This document shows positions 1 to 7,967 of a DNA stretch of 64,000 nt, piece by piece. This DNA comes from Rhodoferax ferrireducens (GTDB lineage Bacteria > Pseudomonadota > Gammaproteobacteria > Burkholderiales > Burkholderiaceae_C), in assembly GCF_003347515.1 (NCBI RefSeq), contig NZ_QEII01000273.1, forward strand, positions 61,548 through 125,547, given 5' to 3'. Under the pieces are notes generated by a model. It did no database searches. It saw nothing but the letters and a program-made list of their open reading frames with translations, and had not been told where the DNA came from. Numbering within the stretch: position 1 is the stretch's first letter; every line of letters begins with the position of its first letter. The translations under genes and the position numbers were made by a program.

Positions 1-2
1 GC

Positions 3-728
3 GGTGGTCTCGTGGTTTCGTGGGCCAGACACGGTGACGAAGTCCGGCAGGCGCAGCGCCTGAGGTTCAAGGTCTTCGCCGAAGAGATGGGCGCTCGCCT
101 GGACACGACTTCGCCCGGCCACGACGTTGATTTGTTTGACAACTACTGTGAACATCTTCTGGTGCGCGATGAAGCCACCAAGGCGGTGGTGGGGACGTAC
201 CGGCTTCTCACCCCAGCGCAGGCCAGACGCGTGGGCAGTACCTACAGCGATCTTGAATTTGATCTCACCCGCCTGCGCAGCCTGCGCGAGCGCATGGTCG
301 AACTGGGGCGCAGCTGCGTACATCCTGACTACCGCCACGGCGGCGTGATCATGGCCTTGTGGGGCGCGCTGGCAGAGTTTATGGTGCGCAACAAGCTCGA
401 TACCATGATTGGCTGCGCGAGCATTCCCATGCTGCACAACGGGATCGTCAGCGGCGACGTGGCGGCCAGCATCTGGCACCAGCTCAAGGCAAGCCACCTG
501 GCGCCCATTGAATACCATGTGCACCCGCGCCTGGCGCTACCTGTAGACCAATTGGACGGCAGCCTGGCGGTGGATCCTCCGGCCCTGATCAAAGGTTATC
601 TGCGCCTGGGTGCCAAAGTTCTGGGCGCACCCGCCTGGGACCCGGATTTCAATACAGCCGATCTTCCCATGATGATGCGCATCAATGATTTGCCTCCGCG
701 CTACCGCAAGCATTTCCTGGGGACCTGA
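3..728 (+). CDS. GNAT-type N-acyltransferase, OlsB-like (5' end cut by window edge)
   Basis: The protein resembles the acetyltransferase family that includes the ornithine lipid N-acyltransferase OlsB. The N-terminal stretch RQAQRLRFKVFAEEMGA and the motif ELGRSCVHPDYR are typical of that family, which moves acyl chains from acyl-carrier protein to an amino group. A GTG at 12 could serve as start, but the frame stays open to the left edge, so the true start is probably outside the window. No OlsA-type acyltransferase is visible beside it. A 153-bp gap with a Pho-box-like site separates it from ppk. The substrate cannot be told from sequence; ornithine is only one possibility. Confidence 0.7.
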   Translation, partial: GGLVVSWARHGDEVRQAQRLRFKVFAEEMGARLDTTSPGHDVDLFDNYCEHLLVRDEATKAVVGTYRLLTPAQARRVGSTYSDLEFDLTRLRSLRERMVELGRSCVHPDYRHGGVIMALWGALAEFMVRNKLDTMIGCASIPMLHNGIVSGDVAASIWHQLKASHLAPIEYHVHPRLALPVDQLDGSLAVDPPALIKGYLRLGAKVLGAPAWDPDFNTADLPMMMRINDLPPRYRKHFLGT

Positions 729-811
729 TGCGGGCGGACTTCGATGCCATGGGGCCGAGGCCCAACGCCTCGCCGCCTAACGCTGCCGATGGGACCACGG
801 GATGTTGCTAT

Positions 812-829
812 CTGTCACACGATTGACAT
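812..829 (+). promoter_or_regulatory. Candidate Pho box upstream of ppk
   Basis: CTGTCAC, a 4-bp gap, then TTGACAT gives two 7-mers at 11-bp spacing, as in PhoB boxes (CTGTCAT type repeats). The first unit is a near-perfect match and the second matches five of seven. A weak -10 (TAAACA at 838-843) lies about 9 bp downstream. Phosphate control of ppk would fit the neighbourhood, but this is inferred from the motif alone. Confidence 0.5.
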
Positions 830-881
830 CAAATCCGTAAACAATCAGTCATTTGTTTGTAATAAATGAGTACGGCACGCC

Positions 882-2972
882 ATGTCTTCTATTCAAAGTC
901 AGTCTAAATTGACTCAGAACTCTCCTAGTGTGGTGCTTCTCGATCGCGATCACAGCATTCTTGCGTTCAACGAGAGAGTGCTTGACTGGGCCTACCGCAA
1001 GGACGTTCCGCTGCTGGAGCGCCTTCGTTACCTGTGTATTGTGTCCTCCAATCTGGATGAATTTTTCGAGGTTCGGGCCGAGCCCCATTTGGCAGCGAAC
1101 CAGAACAGGGATGAGAAAGGTCCTTCTACGGTAGAGTCCTTCCAAAGGCTGGCGCACGCCGCGCATACTCTGGTCGGGCGTCAATACGCGCTGTACAACG
1201 ATGAATTGATACCCGCGCTTGATGCGCAGGGCATCAGGATTGTGTCGCACGGCGAGCGCAACATCGCACAGCGGCGCTGGGTCAAGCTGTATTTCGAGCG
1301 CGAAGTTCGTCCGCTGTTGATTCCGGTTGGGCTGGATCCCTCACATCCGTTTCCCCAAGTTGCCAACAAATCGCTGAATTTCATCGTTCGCCTGGGCGGA
1401 CGCGATGCTTTCGGGCGTGAAAACGAAATTGCCATTGTGAAGGTGCCGCGGGTTTTGCCGCGCATGATCCGCATGCCCGACAAAGTGTCTGGCGGCAGTA
1501 ACTATTTCGTATCGCTGTCCAGCGTGATTCGTGCCCATCTGGCGGAGTTGTTTCCTGGCCGCGAAGTCGGGCAGTTTTCACAGTTTCGGGTGACCCGTCA
1601 CTCGGATCTTGCTGTGGACGAAGACGATGTCAAGAATTTGCGTACCGCATTGCGCCTGGGACTGCAGCATCGCCATTTTGGCCAGGCAGTGCGGCTTGAG
1701 GTGTCGGCGGGTTGTTCTGACTACCTTTCCGCATTTTTGCTCAAACAGTTCGAGTTGCCGGAGCCGGCTTTGTACCGCGTCCCCGGTCCGGTCAATCTGG
1801 TTCGATTGACGCAATTGGTGGATTTGGTGGATGCGCCGCAGCTGTGTTTTCCCGTTTACAAGTCGTGTTATCCGACCCAATTGACGCCCGGTGTTTCCTT
1901 TTTTGAACAACTCAAACTGGGCGATGTCTTCATTCACCAGCCCTTTGAAAGTTTTGACGGCGTGCTGGCTTTTCTGCGCGAAGCGGTGAATGACCCGCAG
2001 GTGCTGGCGATCAAGCAAACCATCTACCGCACCGGCACTGATTCTGCGCTGATGGAGTTGCTGCGCGAGGCTGTGCGGCATGGCAAGGAAGTGACCGTGG
2101 TGGTGGAGCTGAAGGCCCGTTTTGACGAAGAGGCCAACATCAACTGGGCTGAAATGCTGGAGTCCATCGGTGCGCAGGTTTTGTACGGCGTTGTCGGACT
2201 GAAAACCCACGCCAAGATGATGCTCATCACGCGTCGGGAAGGCAAGCAGCTCAAACGCTACGCCCACCTGTCCACCGGCAATTACAACCCCCGCACGGCA
2301 CGCCTGTATACCGACTGGAGCCACCTGACGGCCGACACGTTACTGACTGCCGATGTGGAAAATGTGTTTGTCCATCTGGCCAGTCAGAGCCGCTTGCCAA
2401 AACTGAACCGGGTGCTCCTGGCACCGTTTTATCTGCACGCGAAGCTGATTGACAAAATCAATGATCTGGCCCTGGCAGCGGCTTCCGGCAGGTCAGCTCG
2501 AATCGTTGCCAAAATGAATGCGCTAACCGATGAGGCGCTTATTCATGCGTTGATCCGGGCAGGGCAGAAGGGCGTCAAGATTGACCTTATCGTGCGCGGG
2601 GCCTGCATGCTGCCAGCCAGGGTGCCCGGTGTGACCGACAACATTCGTGTCCGTTCCGTGATTGGCCGCTTTCTGGAGCACTCCCGGGTTTTTTACTTTC
2701 GGCAGGATGATGTGGAAGATCTTTACCTGTCCAGTGCGGACTGGATGAACCGCAACATGATGCGACGGGTGGAGCTCGCCTGGCCGGTGACGGACCCGGT
2801 GCAACGTCAGCGAATTGTGGACGAGTGTCTGGTGGCGTATCTACACGACGGTGTGGATGCGTGGGATTTGATGGCCGATGGCACTTATGCCCATGTCAAG
2901 CCGGTGGGGCGCCGTCAGGCACATGGTGCACAAGCCGCCTTGATGGCACGTTACAACGGACGGGGAAACTGA
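882..2972 (+). CDS. ppk: Polyphosphate kinase 1
   Basis: PPK1 reversibly transfers the ATP gamma-phosphate to polyphosphate, normally at the inner membrane face. The 696-residue product has the usual length and domain order: N-terminal helical domain starting around SILAFNERVLDWA, head domain, then two phospholipase-D-like C-terminal domains. The catalytic histidine is H462 in YAHLSTGNYN and the second conserved histidine is H600 in FLEHSRVFYF. The ATG at 882 gives a normal N-terminus. sixA starts one base after the stop codon, so the two are almost certainly cotranscribed. The convergent ppx about 3 kb downstream encodes the opposing activity. Confidence 0.96.
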   Translation: MSSIQSQSKLTQNSPSVVLLDRDHSILAFNERVLDWAYRKDVPLLERLRYLCIVSSNLDEFFEVRAEPHLAANQNRDEKGPSTVESFQRLAHAAHTLVGRQYALYNDELIPALDAQGIRIVSHGERNIAQRRWVKLYFEREVRPLLIPVGLDPSHPFPQVANKSLNFIVRLGGRDAFGRENEIAIVKVPRVLPRMIRMPDKVSGGSNYFVSLSSVIRAHLAELFPGREVGQFSQFRVTRHSDLAVDEDDVKNLRTALRLGLQHRHFGQAVRLEVSAGCSDYLSAFLLKQFELPEPALYRVPGPVNLVRLTQLVDLVDAPQLCFPVYKSCYPTQLTPGVSFFEQLKLGDVFIHQPFESFDGVLAFLREAVNDPQVLAIKQTIYRTGTDSALMELLREAVRHGKEVTVVVELKARFDEEANINWAEMLESIGAQVLYGVVGLKTHAKMMLITRREGKQLKRYAHLSTGNYNPRTARLYTDWSHLTADTLLTADVENVFVHLASQSRLPKLNRVLLAPFYLHAKLIDKINDLALAAASGRSARIVAKMNALTDEALIHALIRAGQKGVKIDLIVRGACMLPARVPGVTDNIRVRSVIGRFLEHSRVFYFRQDDVEDLYLSSADWMNRNMMRRVELAWPVTDPVQRQRIVDECLVAYLHDGVDAWDLMADGTYAHVKPVGRRQAHGAQAALMARYNGRGN

Positions 2973-2973
2973 C

Positions 2974-3435
2974 ATGGATCTTGTCTTGTGGCGCCATGCC
3001 GAGGCGCAAGAATGGGTTGAAGGTGGCGATGACATGGCGCGTTGTCTCACCTCACGCGGGGAAAAACAGGCCGCGCGCATGGCGAGTTGGCTGGATCGAC
3101 AGTTGCCTGAAAGCACGCGAATACTGGTGAGCCCGGCGCGCCGTACCGAACAGACCGCGATAGCGCTGAGCCGAAAATACAAGGTAAGACCAGAACTGGC
3201 CCCCAACTGCAGCGTTGCCGAGCTGCTTGAGCTGGTGCAGTGGCCGTCTGCAAAAGGGTGCGTGCTGGTTGTCGGCCATCAACCCACGCTGGGGCAAACC
3301 ATTGCCCAGTTGCTGGGCTTGAGCGCGCCCGAATGCGCTGTCAAAAAAGGCGCGGTCTGGTGGCTTCGCAATCGGCAACGTGAAGCGCAGTCCCAAACGG
3401 TGGTGGTCACCGTGCAATCGCCTGAAGTGCTTTAA
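2974..3435 (+). CDS. sixA: Phosphohistidine phosphatase SixA family
   Basis: This is a small histidine phosphatase of the phosphoglycerate-mutase superfamily. The catalytic RHA motif is R7-H8 in LVLWRHAEAQEW, and the second active-site histidine lies in VVGHQPTLGQT. SixA in E. coli removes phosphate from histidine-containing phosphotransfer proteins. The length (153 residues) matches the short SixA group rather than the larger mutases. It follows ppk with a one-base gap, a pairing that suggests a role tied to phosphate or polyphosphate metabolism, though the true substrate here is unknown. Confidence 0.85.
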   Translation: MDLVLWRHAEAQEWVEGGDDMARCLTSRGEKQAARMASWLDRQLPESTRILVSPARRTEQTAIALSRKYKVRPELAPNCSVAELLELVQWPSAKGCVLVVGHQPTLGQTIAQLLGLSAPECAVKKGAVWWLRNRQREAQSQTVVVTVQSPEVL

Positions 3436-3478
3436 CTGGTCAGGCCGACGCACTGGCGGGTGCGCCCCAGGCGCAGGA

Positions 3479-4051
3479 TCAGTCTGCCTTTGTTTTTGAG
3501 GGACGTCCGGTCTTGATGGTGGGAACCGCCTTCAATGCAGCTTGAAACGCCGCATCTGACATCGCGGCTAGTGCCTTGACACCGGCCCGGATCAATTCAC
3601 TCTTCTTGACGGCACTGGCCAGTTTGGTTGCGCGTTGTTTGAGGTCATCCAGCACGGTGTATTCAGCCTTGGGAATCGTGAAGCTGTCGCGCACCAGTTT
3701 CGGTTTTTTCAGCTTGACCGGCTTGTCGACTTTGGGCTTGGTCAATGGTTTGACCGTTGCCTTGATCGGCGCCTTGGCCGCTGCCTTTTTCGTGACCTTT
3801 AACGACGTCTTGACCGGTCCTTTAGCCACTGTTTTGACAGCGGCCTTTACCGGGGTCTTGACAGAAATTTTGACCGGCGCTTTGGCGACCGTTGCTGCCT
3901 TTTTTGCAGTTGGCTTGACACTGGCCTTGGAAGCTACTTTTTCCACTGCAACGGGTGCCACTGGCGGGAACGCAACCTTGACGGGAGCGGACGGCATTGC
4001 AGCTGCTTTTGCGGTATCGGCAGTGACGACTGAATTGTCGGTTGTGGCCAT
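3479..4051 (-). CDS. Lysine/alanine-rich protein with histone-H1-like tail and RHH-like C-terminus
   Basis: Residues about 20-118 are low complexity, built from repeated P-V-K, A-A-K and T-V-K units like bacterial histone H1-like proteins and AlgP. The last 70 residues are ordinary in composition. They contain a strand-like segment (DSFTIPKAEYTVLDDLKQRA) followed by KKSELIRAGVKAL, which resembles a ribbon-helix-helix DNA-binding fold. A nucleic-acid-binding role is inferred, not shown. The gene points away from the EAL-CBS-GGDEF gene and shares its upstream region, with a clear sigma-70-type promoter. A GGAAAG sequence precedes the ATG at 4051. I do not know a named homologue. Confidence 0.75.
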   Translation of the reverse strand: MATTDNSVVTADTAKAAAMPSAPVKVAFPPVAPVAVEKVASKASVKPTAKKAATVAKAPVKISVKTPVKAAVKTVAKGPVKTSLKVTKKAAAKAPIKATVKPLTKPKVDKPVKLKKPKLVRDSFTIPKAEYTVLDDLKQRATKLASAVKKSELIRAGVKALAAMSDAAFQAALKAVPTIKTGRPSKTKAD

Positions 4052-4085
4052 GGTGAACTTTCCTTTAAATAAACGGGGTATACAG

Positions 4086-4113
4086 TTTATATCGTTTATT
4101 GAAAAGCAGTCAA
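4086..4113 (-). promoter_or_regulatory. Sigma-70-type promoter for the lysine-rich protein gene
   Basis: On the minus strand TTGACT (4113-4108) and TATAAA (4091-4086) are separated by 16 bp. The hexamers match the consensus at five of six positions each and lie about 35-60 bp before the ATG at 4051. The -35 ends a few bases from the tandem Pho-box-like repeats, so PhoB bound there could affect both divergent genes. Confidence 0.55.
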
Positions 4114-4117
4114 GTTG

Positions 4118-4157
4118 ATGTCAATCGCCTGTCATTGAACTGTCACGCCGGTGTCAC
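4118..4157 (+). promoter_or_regulatory. Tandem Pho-box array upstream of EAL-CBS-GGDEF gene
   Basis: Four 7-mers lie at exact 11-bp intervals: ATGTCAA (4118), CTGTCAT (4129), CTGTCAC (4140) and GTGTCAC (4151). The central pair, CTGTCATTGAACTGTCAC, is essentially a consensus Pho box. The array ends 50 bp before the ATG at 4208 and sits between divergent genes, so it most likely drives the c-di-GMP gene under phosphate limitation. Confidence 0.7.
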
Positions 4158-4207
4158 TCAGTATGCCTAGACTTGGATAAATCTAATTCAAAAAACGTTG
4201 GCATTCA

Positions 4208-6106
4208 ATGAGTATTCTTCAGCTGGTGGCTGCGACCGCAATACCTTCGATGGCACCGCTTTATCCGGCTGATCTGAAACGCGGGTCTGGTGCAAGAGCC
4301 GCAATGCCCGCGGTCATGCATTCAAATGTCGTGCGGCGCGGACGGGGCCCGCTGGCTGGATTGATGCGCGGCAACGGACTCTTTCCTGTGTTTCAGCCGA
4401 TCGTGTCGCTGAGCGATGGTGCCATTTATTCCCACGAAGCCTTGATCAGGGGGCCGCAAGATACCTCATTTCATACGCCGGATGCCTTGTTGGTAGCCGC
4501 CTCGCATGAGAGTTTGAACTTTGAGTTTGAGAACTTTTGTGTCACCGTGGCACTGGATCGTTGGGGTGAGCTCCGCGAATCAGGGCGTCTGTTTGTGAAT
4601 ATCAGCGCTGAGGTGCTGGTGCAGGTTTTGAAACACTGCGGTCGCGATGCCCTGATCGAGTTGGTCAGTGGTTTTGGTGTTTTGCCACGCATGCTGGTGC
4701 TTGAGATTACCGAGTATGAGCGCGTCACCGACATGGATTACTTTGCAAGTGTTGTCCGCGACATTCGCTCCGCCGGTGTGTCACTCGCACTTGACGATTT
4801 CGGTGATGGCAAATCAAGTCTTCGGCTTTGGTCGCAACTCAAACCTGAGTTCGTGAAGATCGACAAGTACTTCACCAACGACATCAGCCAGCACGCAGAC
4901 AAGCTCAAAACGATTCAGGCTTTGCAGCAAATTGCCGCGATTTTTGACACCTCACTTATAGCGGAAGGCATCGAGACAGAGGAAGATTTGCGTGTCCTGC
5001 GGGATCTCGGCATCACGTACGGACAGGGTTATTTTTTGGGGCGACCGGCACGGTTGCCGCGTGAGCAGGTTGTGGCGAATGCACTGGATGTGATGCGGGA
5101 CCGTAGGGTTGCCGTGTTCCCCGAGTTGCGCCGGGCCTCCAACTCCGGCTCGCTCAGCCGCCTGGCGGTGGTTGAGGCGCCCGCCGTCACACTGACGACG
5201 ACCAACGATGAACTGGCGATGCTGTTTTTGCTCCACACCAAGCTGCATGCGGTCGCCGTCGTTGACGGCACCCGCCCTGTGGGCATCATCAACCGTGCAG
5301 TGTTCATGAACGAATACAGCAAGCTGTTTTACCGGGAGGTATGGGGTCGCAAGCCGTGCATGGTGCATGCCAACCTTGAGCCCCGACTGATCGAACGCAA
5401 TCACAATGTTGACGAGTTGGTCGGCATTCTCACCTCGGACGATCAGCGTTACCTGGTCGATGGTTTTATCGTGACGGACAACGGACGTTATGAAGGCATG
5501 GGAACAGGAGAGCAGCTTGTTCGCTCCGTCACCGAGACACGCATTGAGGCGGCACGTCACGCCAACCCGTTGACTTTCTTGCCTGGCAATATCCCAATCA
5601 GTCAACACATTGAGAGGCTCTTGAGCAGCGGTGTTGAGTTCGTGGCCTGCTACGCCGATTTGAATAATTTCAAACCCTTCAATGACCAGTATGGTTATTG
5701 GCGCGGCGATGAAATGATTCGCCTGGTGGCCAGGATCGCCCTGGCCCACTGCGATCCCCAACGCGATTTTGTCGGGCATGTGGGCGGGGATGATTTCATC
5801 ATTCTGTACCAGAGCGCCGACTGGGAGTTGCAGTGCCAGGGAATCGTGAGCGAATTTGCCGAGTGCGCCATTGACTTGTTTGACATACCAGCCCGTGAGG
5901 CAGGCGGCATTCATGCGGAAGACCGGCATGGGGTTTCAAGGTTCTTCCCGACCACAACGTTATCGATTGGTGCAGTCAAAATTCGTGGCGGTGCATTTAC
6001 TTGTGCAGAGCAGGTGGCGTCAGTCGCTGCGCGGGCCAAGCACGACGCCAAATCCTATGGCGAGGGCTTGTACATTCGGGATACCCAGGACTTCAGCACC
6101 CAGTAA
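4208..6106 (+). CDS. EAL-CBS-GGDEF cyclic-di-GMP signalling protein
   Basis: The domain order is EAL phosphodiesterase (about 50-290), a CBS-type region (about 315-440) and GGDEF (about 455-625). EAL motifs are present: EALIRG at 77, the DDFG loop and IAEGIET. The GGDEF signature is GGDDF at 526-530, one conservative change from consensus. So both hydrolysis and synthesis of c-di-GMP remain possible, while the CBS pair may sense adenine nucleotides. No membrane segment or signal peptide is seen, so it should be cytoplasmic. The upstream Pho-box array and neighbours ppk, sixA and ppx point to a link between phosphate status and c-di-GMP. Its 3' end overlaps the convergent ppx by 14 bp. Confidence 0.88.
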   Translation: MSILQLVAATAIPSMAPLYPADLKRGSGARAAMPAVMHSNVVRRGRGPLAGLMRGNGLFPVFQPIVSLSDGAIYSHEALIRGPQDTSFHTPDALLVAASHESLNFEFENFCVTVALDRWGELRESGRLFVNISAEVLVQVLKHCGRDALIELVSGFGVLPRMLVLEITEYERVTDMDYFASVVRDIRSAGVSLALDDFGDGKSSLRLWSQLKPEFVKIDKYFTNDISQHADKLKTIQALQQIAAIFDTSLIAEGIETEEDLRVLRDLGITYGQGYFLGRPARLPREQVVANALDVMRDRRVAVFPELRRASNSGSLSRLAVVEAPAVTLTTTNDELAMLFLLHTKLHAVAVVDGTRPVGIINRAVFMNEYSKLFYREVWGRKPCMVHANLEPRLIERNHNVDELVGILTSDDQRYLVDGFIVTDNGRYEGMGTGEQLVRSVTETRIEAARHANPLTFLPGNIPISQHIERLLSSGVEFVACYADLNNFKPFNDQYGYWRGDEMIRLVARIALAHCDPQRDFVGHVGGDDFIILYQSADWELQCQGIVSEFAECAIDLFDIPAREAGGIHAEDRHGVSRFFPTTTLSIGAVKIRGGAFTCAEQVASVAARAKHDAKSYGEGLYIRDTQDFSTQ

Positions 6107-7613
6107 GCGTCAGAGTCCAGGGGGTCTTCTGCCAGGCCAGAACCTCTTCACGCAACAGGTGGGCCGATTGGGGAAATGCCTGCGCCCACTCAGGACGGCA
6201 GTCGATGCCAAAGTTGTTGGCATTTTCGCCCTCCCGTGTCAGCTGGAAACCCTTCAAATCAGGATCGCGCCGCGCGTGACACAAAATCACGGCCAGACGC
6301 AGGGCAAGCAACTGTTGCACGAACAGGCTGTCTTCAAAGTCCACTTCCAGTTTGCGCAGTTTGCCCCGGTGTCCCAATACCAGCAGGCTAAGCTTGTGGA
6401 GCTCGGACAGGGCGAAGCCCATGGCGTCCGCGTTGTCCAGAATGTAGGCGCCGTGCTTGTGGTAGTCGCTGTGCGAGATTTGACTGCCAATTTCATGCAA
6501 CTGGGCCGCCCAGTTCAGTTTTCGGCTCAGGCGCTCATCGGTCACGTTTGCGGACGGGTCCTCTGGCGTCATGCTGCTCATAAGCTGGCCAAACAGATGC
6601 GTGGCGACCTTGCCGACACGCAGGCCATGCGCAGAATCCGCGCCAAATTTCGCAGCCAGCCGCTGGACCGACTTGGAGCGCACGTCCGTTTGGTCCGAGG
6701 TATGCCCCATCAGGTCAAACAGCAAGCCGTGTCGCAAGCCACCTGTGGTCTGTTGCATTTCATCGATTTGCAGCAGGTCGAAAACGGCGCGCAAAATACT
6801 CAAACCCCCGCCAATGATGGCGCGTCGGTCGTCCTTCATGCCGGCCAGTCGGAGGCGATCCGCACTTTGCGCGCTGAGCAGCTTGTCCATCAGCCAGTCC
6901 AGTCCATCGCGGCTGACGCAGCCTGCAGGCCAACCTGCCGCAGCCAGAACGTCGCCCACTGCGCCCACGGTACCAGCCGAACCATAAGCGACGTCCCAGG
7001 CGTCGCGCCGATAGGCATTGAGCGCTTCGTCCAGCACCGCCTTGGCCGCGATCTCTGCCATTTGAAAGGCATGCTTGGAGAACTGATTGTTCGGGAAATA
7101 CCGTGTGGACCAGGCAATGCTGCCGACCCGGTAGGATTCCATCTGCTTGGGCTCGAACCCTTGGCCGAGGATGAGTTCGGTCGAGCGTCCGCCAATGTCA
7201 ATCACCAGACGGCGCTCGTTGCCCTGGGGCAGCGCCTGTGCCACACCCTGGTAAATTAGTCGCGCCTCTTCCCGGCCGGAGATGATGTCAATGGGGAAGC
7301 CCAGCATGGCGTTGGCCTGGACCAGAAATTCATCGCGGTTACGTGCTTCCCGCAAGGTTTGTGTGGCGACAGCGCGCACCTCGTCGCTGCTGAATCCGGC
7401 CAACCGTTCACCAAAACGGGCCAGACAATCCCAGCCGCGCTCCATGGCGTTTCGTGTCAGTTTGCGCTCATCATCCAGGCCGTTGCCCTGGCGGACGGTT
7501 TCCTTCAAGTATTCGGTGCGGTAAAACTGACCATGCTCAATACGCCCAATTTCAAGGCGAAAGCTGTTAGACCCTAAGTCTACGGCCGCCAGGCGAGTTC
7601 CATCTTGCATCAC
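6093..7613 (-). CDS. ppx: Exopolyphosphatase, Ppx/GppA family
   Basis: Ppx/GppA enzymes release terminal phosphate from polyphosphate and can hydrolyse pppGpp. The 506-residue product begins with the family's phosphate-binding loop AAVDLGSNSFRLEI. It also has the second loop VIDIGGRSTELILGQG and a C-terminal HD-like helical half (QLHEIGSQISHSDYHKHGAYI), the usual Ppx arrangement. The tail overlaps the convergent EAL-CBS-GGDEF gene. Which of the two activities dominates cannot be read from sequence, but the company of ppk favours exopolyphosphatase. No convincing Pho box lies upstream of its start. Confidence 0.93.
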   Translation of the reverse strand: MMQDGTRLAAVDLGSNSFRLEIGRIEHGQFYRTEYLKETVRQGNGLDDERKLTRNAMERGWDCLARFGERLAGFSSDEVRAVATQTLREARNRDEFLVQANAMLGFPIDIISGREEARLIYQGVAQALPQGNERRLVIDIGGRSTELILGQGFEPKQMESYRVGSIAWSTRYFPNNQFSKHAFQMAEIAAKAVLDEALNAYRRDAWDVAYGSAGTVGAVGDVLAAAGWPAGCVSRDGLDWLMDKLLSAQSADRLRLAGMKDDRRAIIGGGLSILRAVFDLLQIDEMQQTTGGLRHGLLFDLMGHTSDQTDVRSKSVQRLAAKFGADSAHGLRVGKVATHLFGQLMSSMTPEDPSANVTDERLSRKLNWAAQLHEIGSQISHSDYHKHGAYILDNADAMGFALSELHKLSLLVLGHRGKLRKLEVDFEDSLFVQQLLALRLAVILCHARRDPDLKGFQLTREGENANNFGIDCRPEWAQAFPQSAHLLREEVLAWQKTPWTLTLTGC

Positions 7614-7967
7614 TTATGTTCCTGTATTTTCAATGGCCAGCATAGCATTTGGGTGTGACATAACTGCGACGCTCCCACCCAATGGCTGTTTGCGCGAAAT
7701 GCCGCTATTGTCCATCCGATAGTCGTCTTGGCAATGGCATGGACGCAGTTTCAATGGCCATAACATAAATCCCAATCCTGGCATCGCGGATGACCCTGCC
7801 CGAATCATTGACATGTGTCAGGTTTTGAGTTGAGCGGGCTTCATGGTGAAATTGCGAACAATTTGATACGGATTCCTTGGCGTCAGTACGCGCGGACATG
7901 CGTTCAAGATCTGGGGGAGGCGCGGCCTAAGGCTGCAGTTCAGGGTTGAATAGGGACCGAGGGCAGA
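7614..7967. other. 354-bp intergenic region between divergent ppx and sensor kinase genes
   Basis: No credible ORF, RNA gene or terminator was recognised. It must hold the promoters of ppx (leftward) and of the kinase operon (rightward). The only local symmetry noted is TGACA and TGTCA separated by two bases at 7809-7820, which could be a regulator site but is too short to assign. Confidence 0.5.

Noticed and set aside
7655..7672. Possible reverse-strand Pho box upstream of ppx (GTGACAT)
   Set aside because: One unit matches, but there is no second unit at 11-bp distance on either side.
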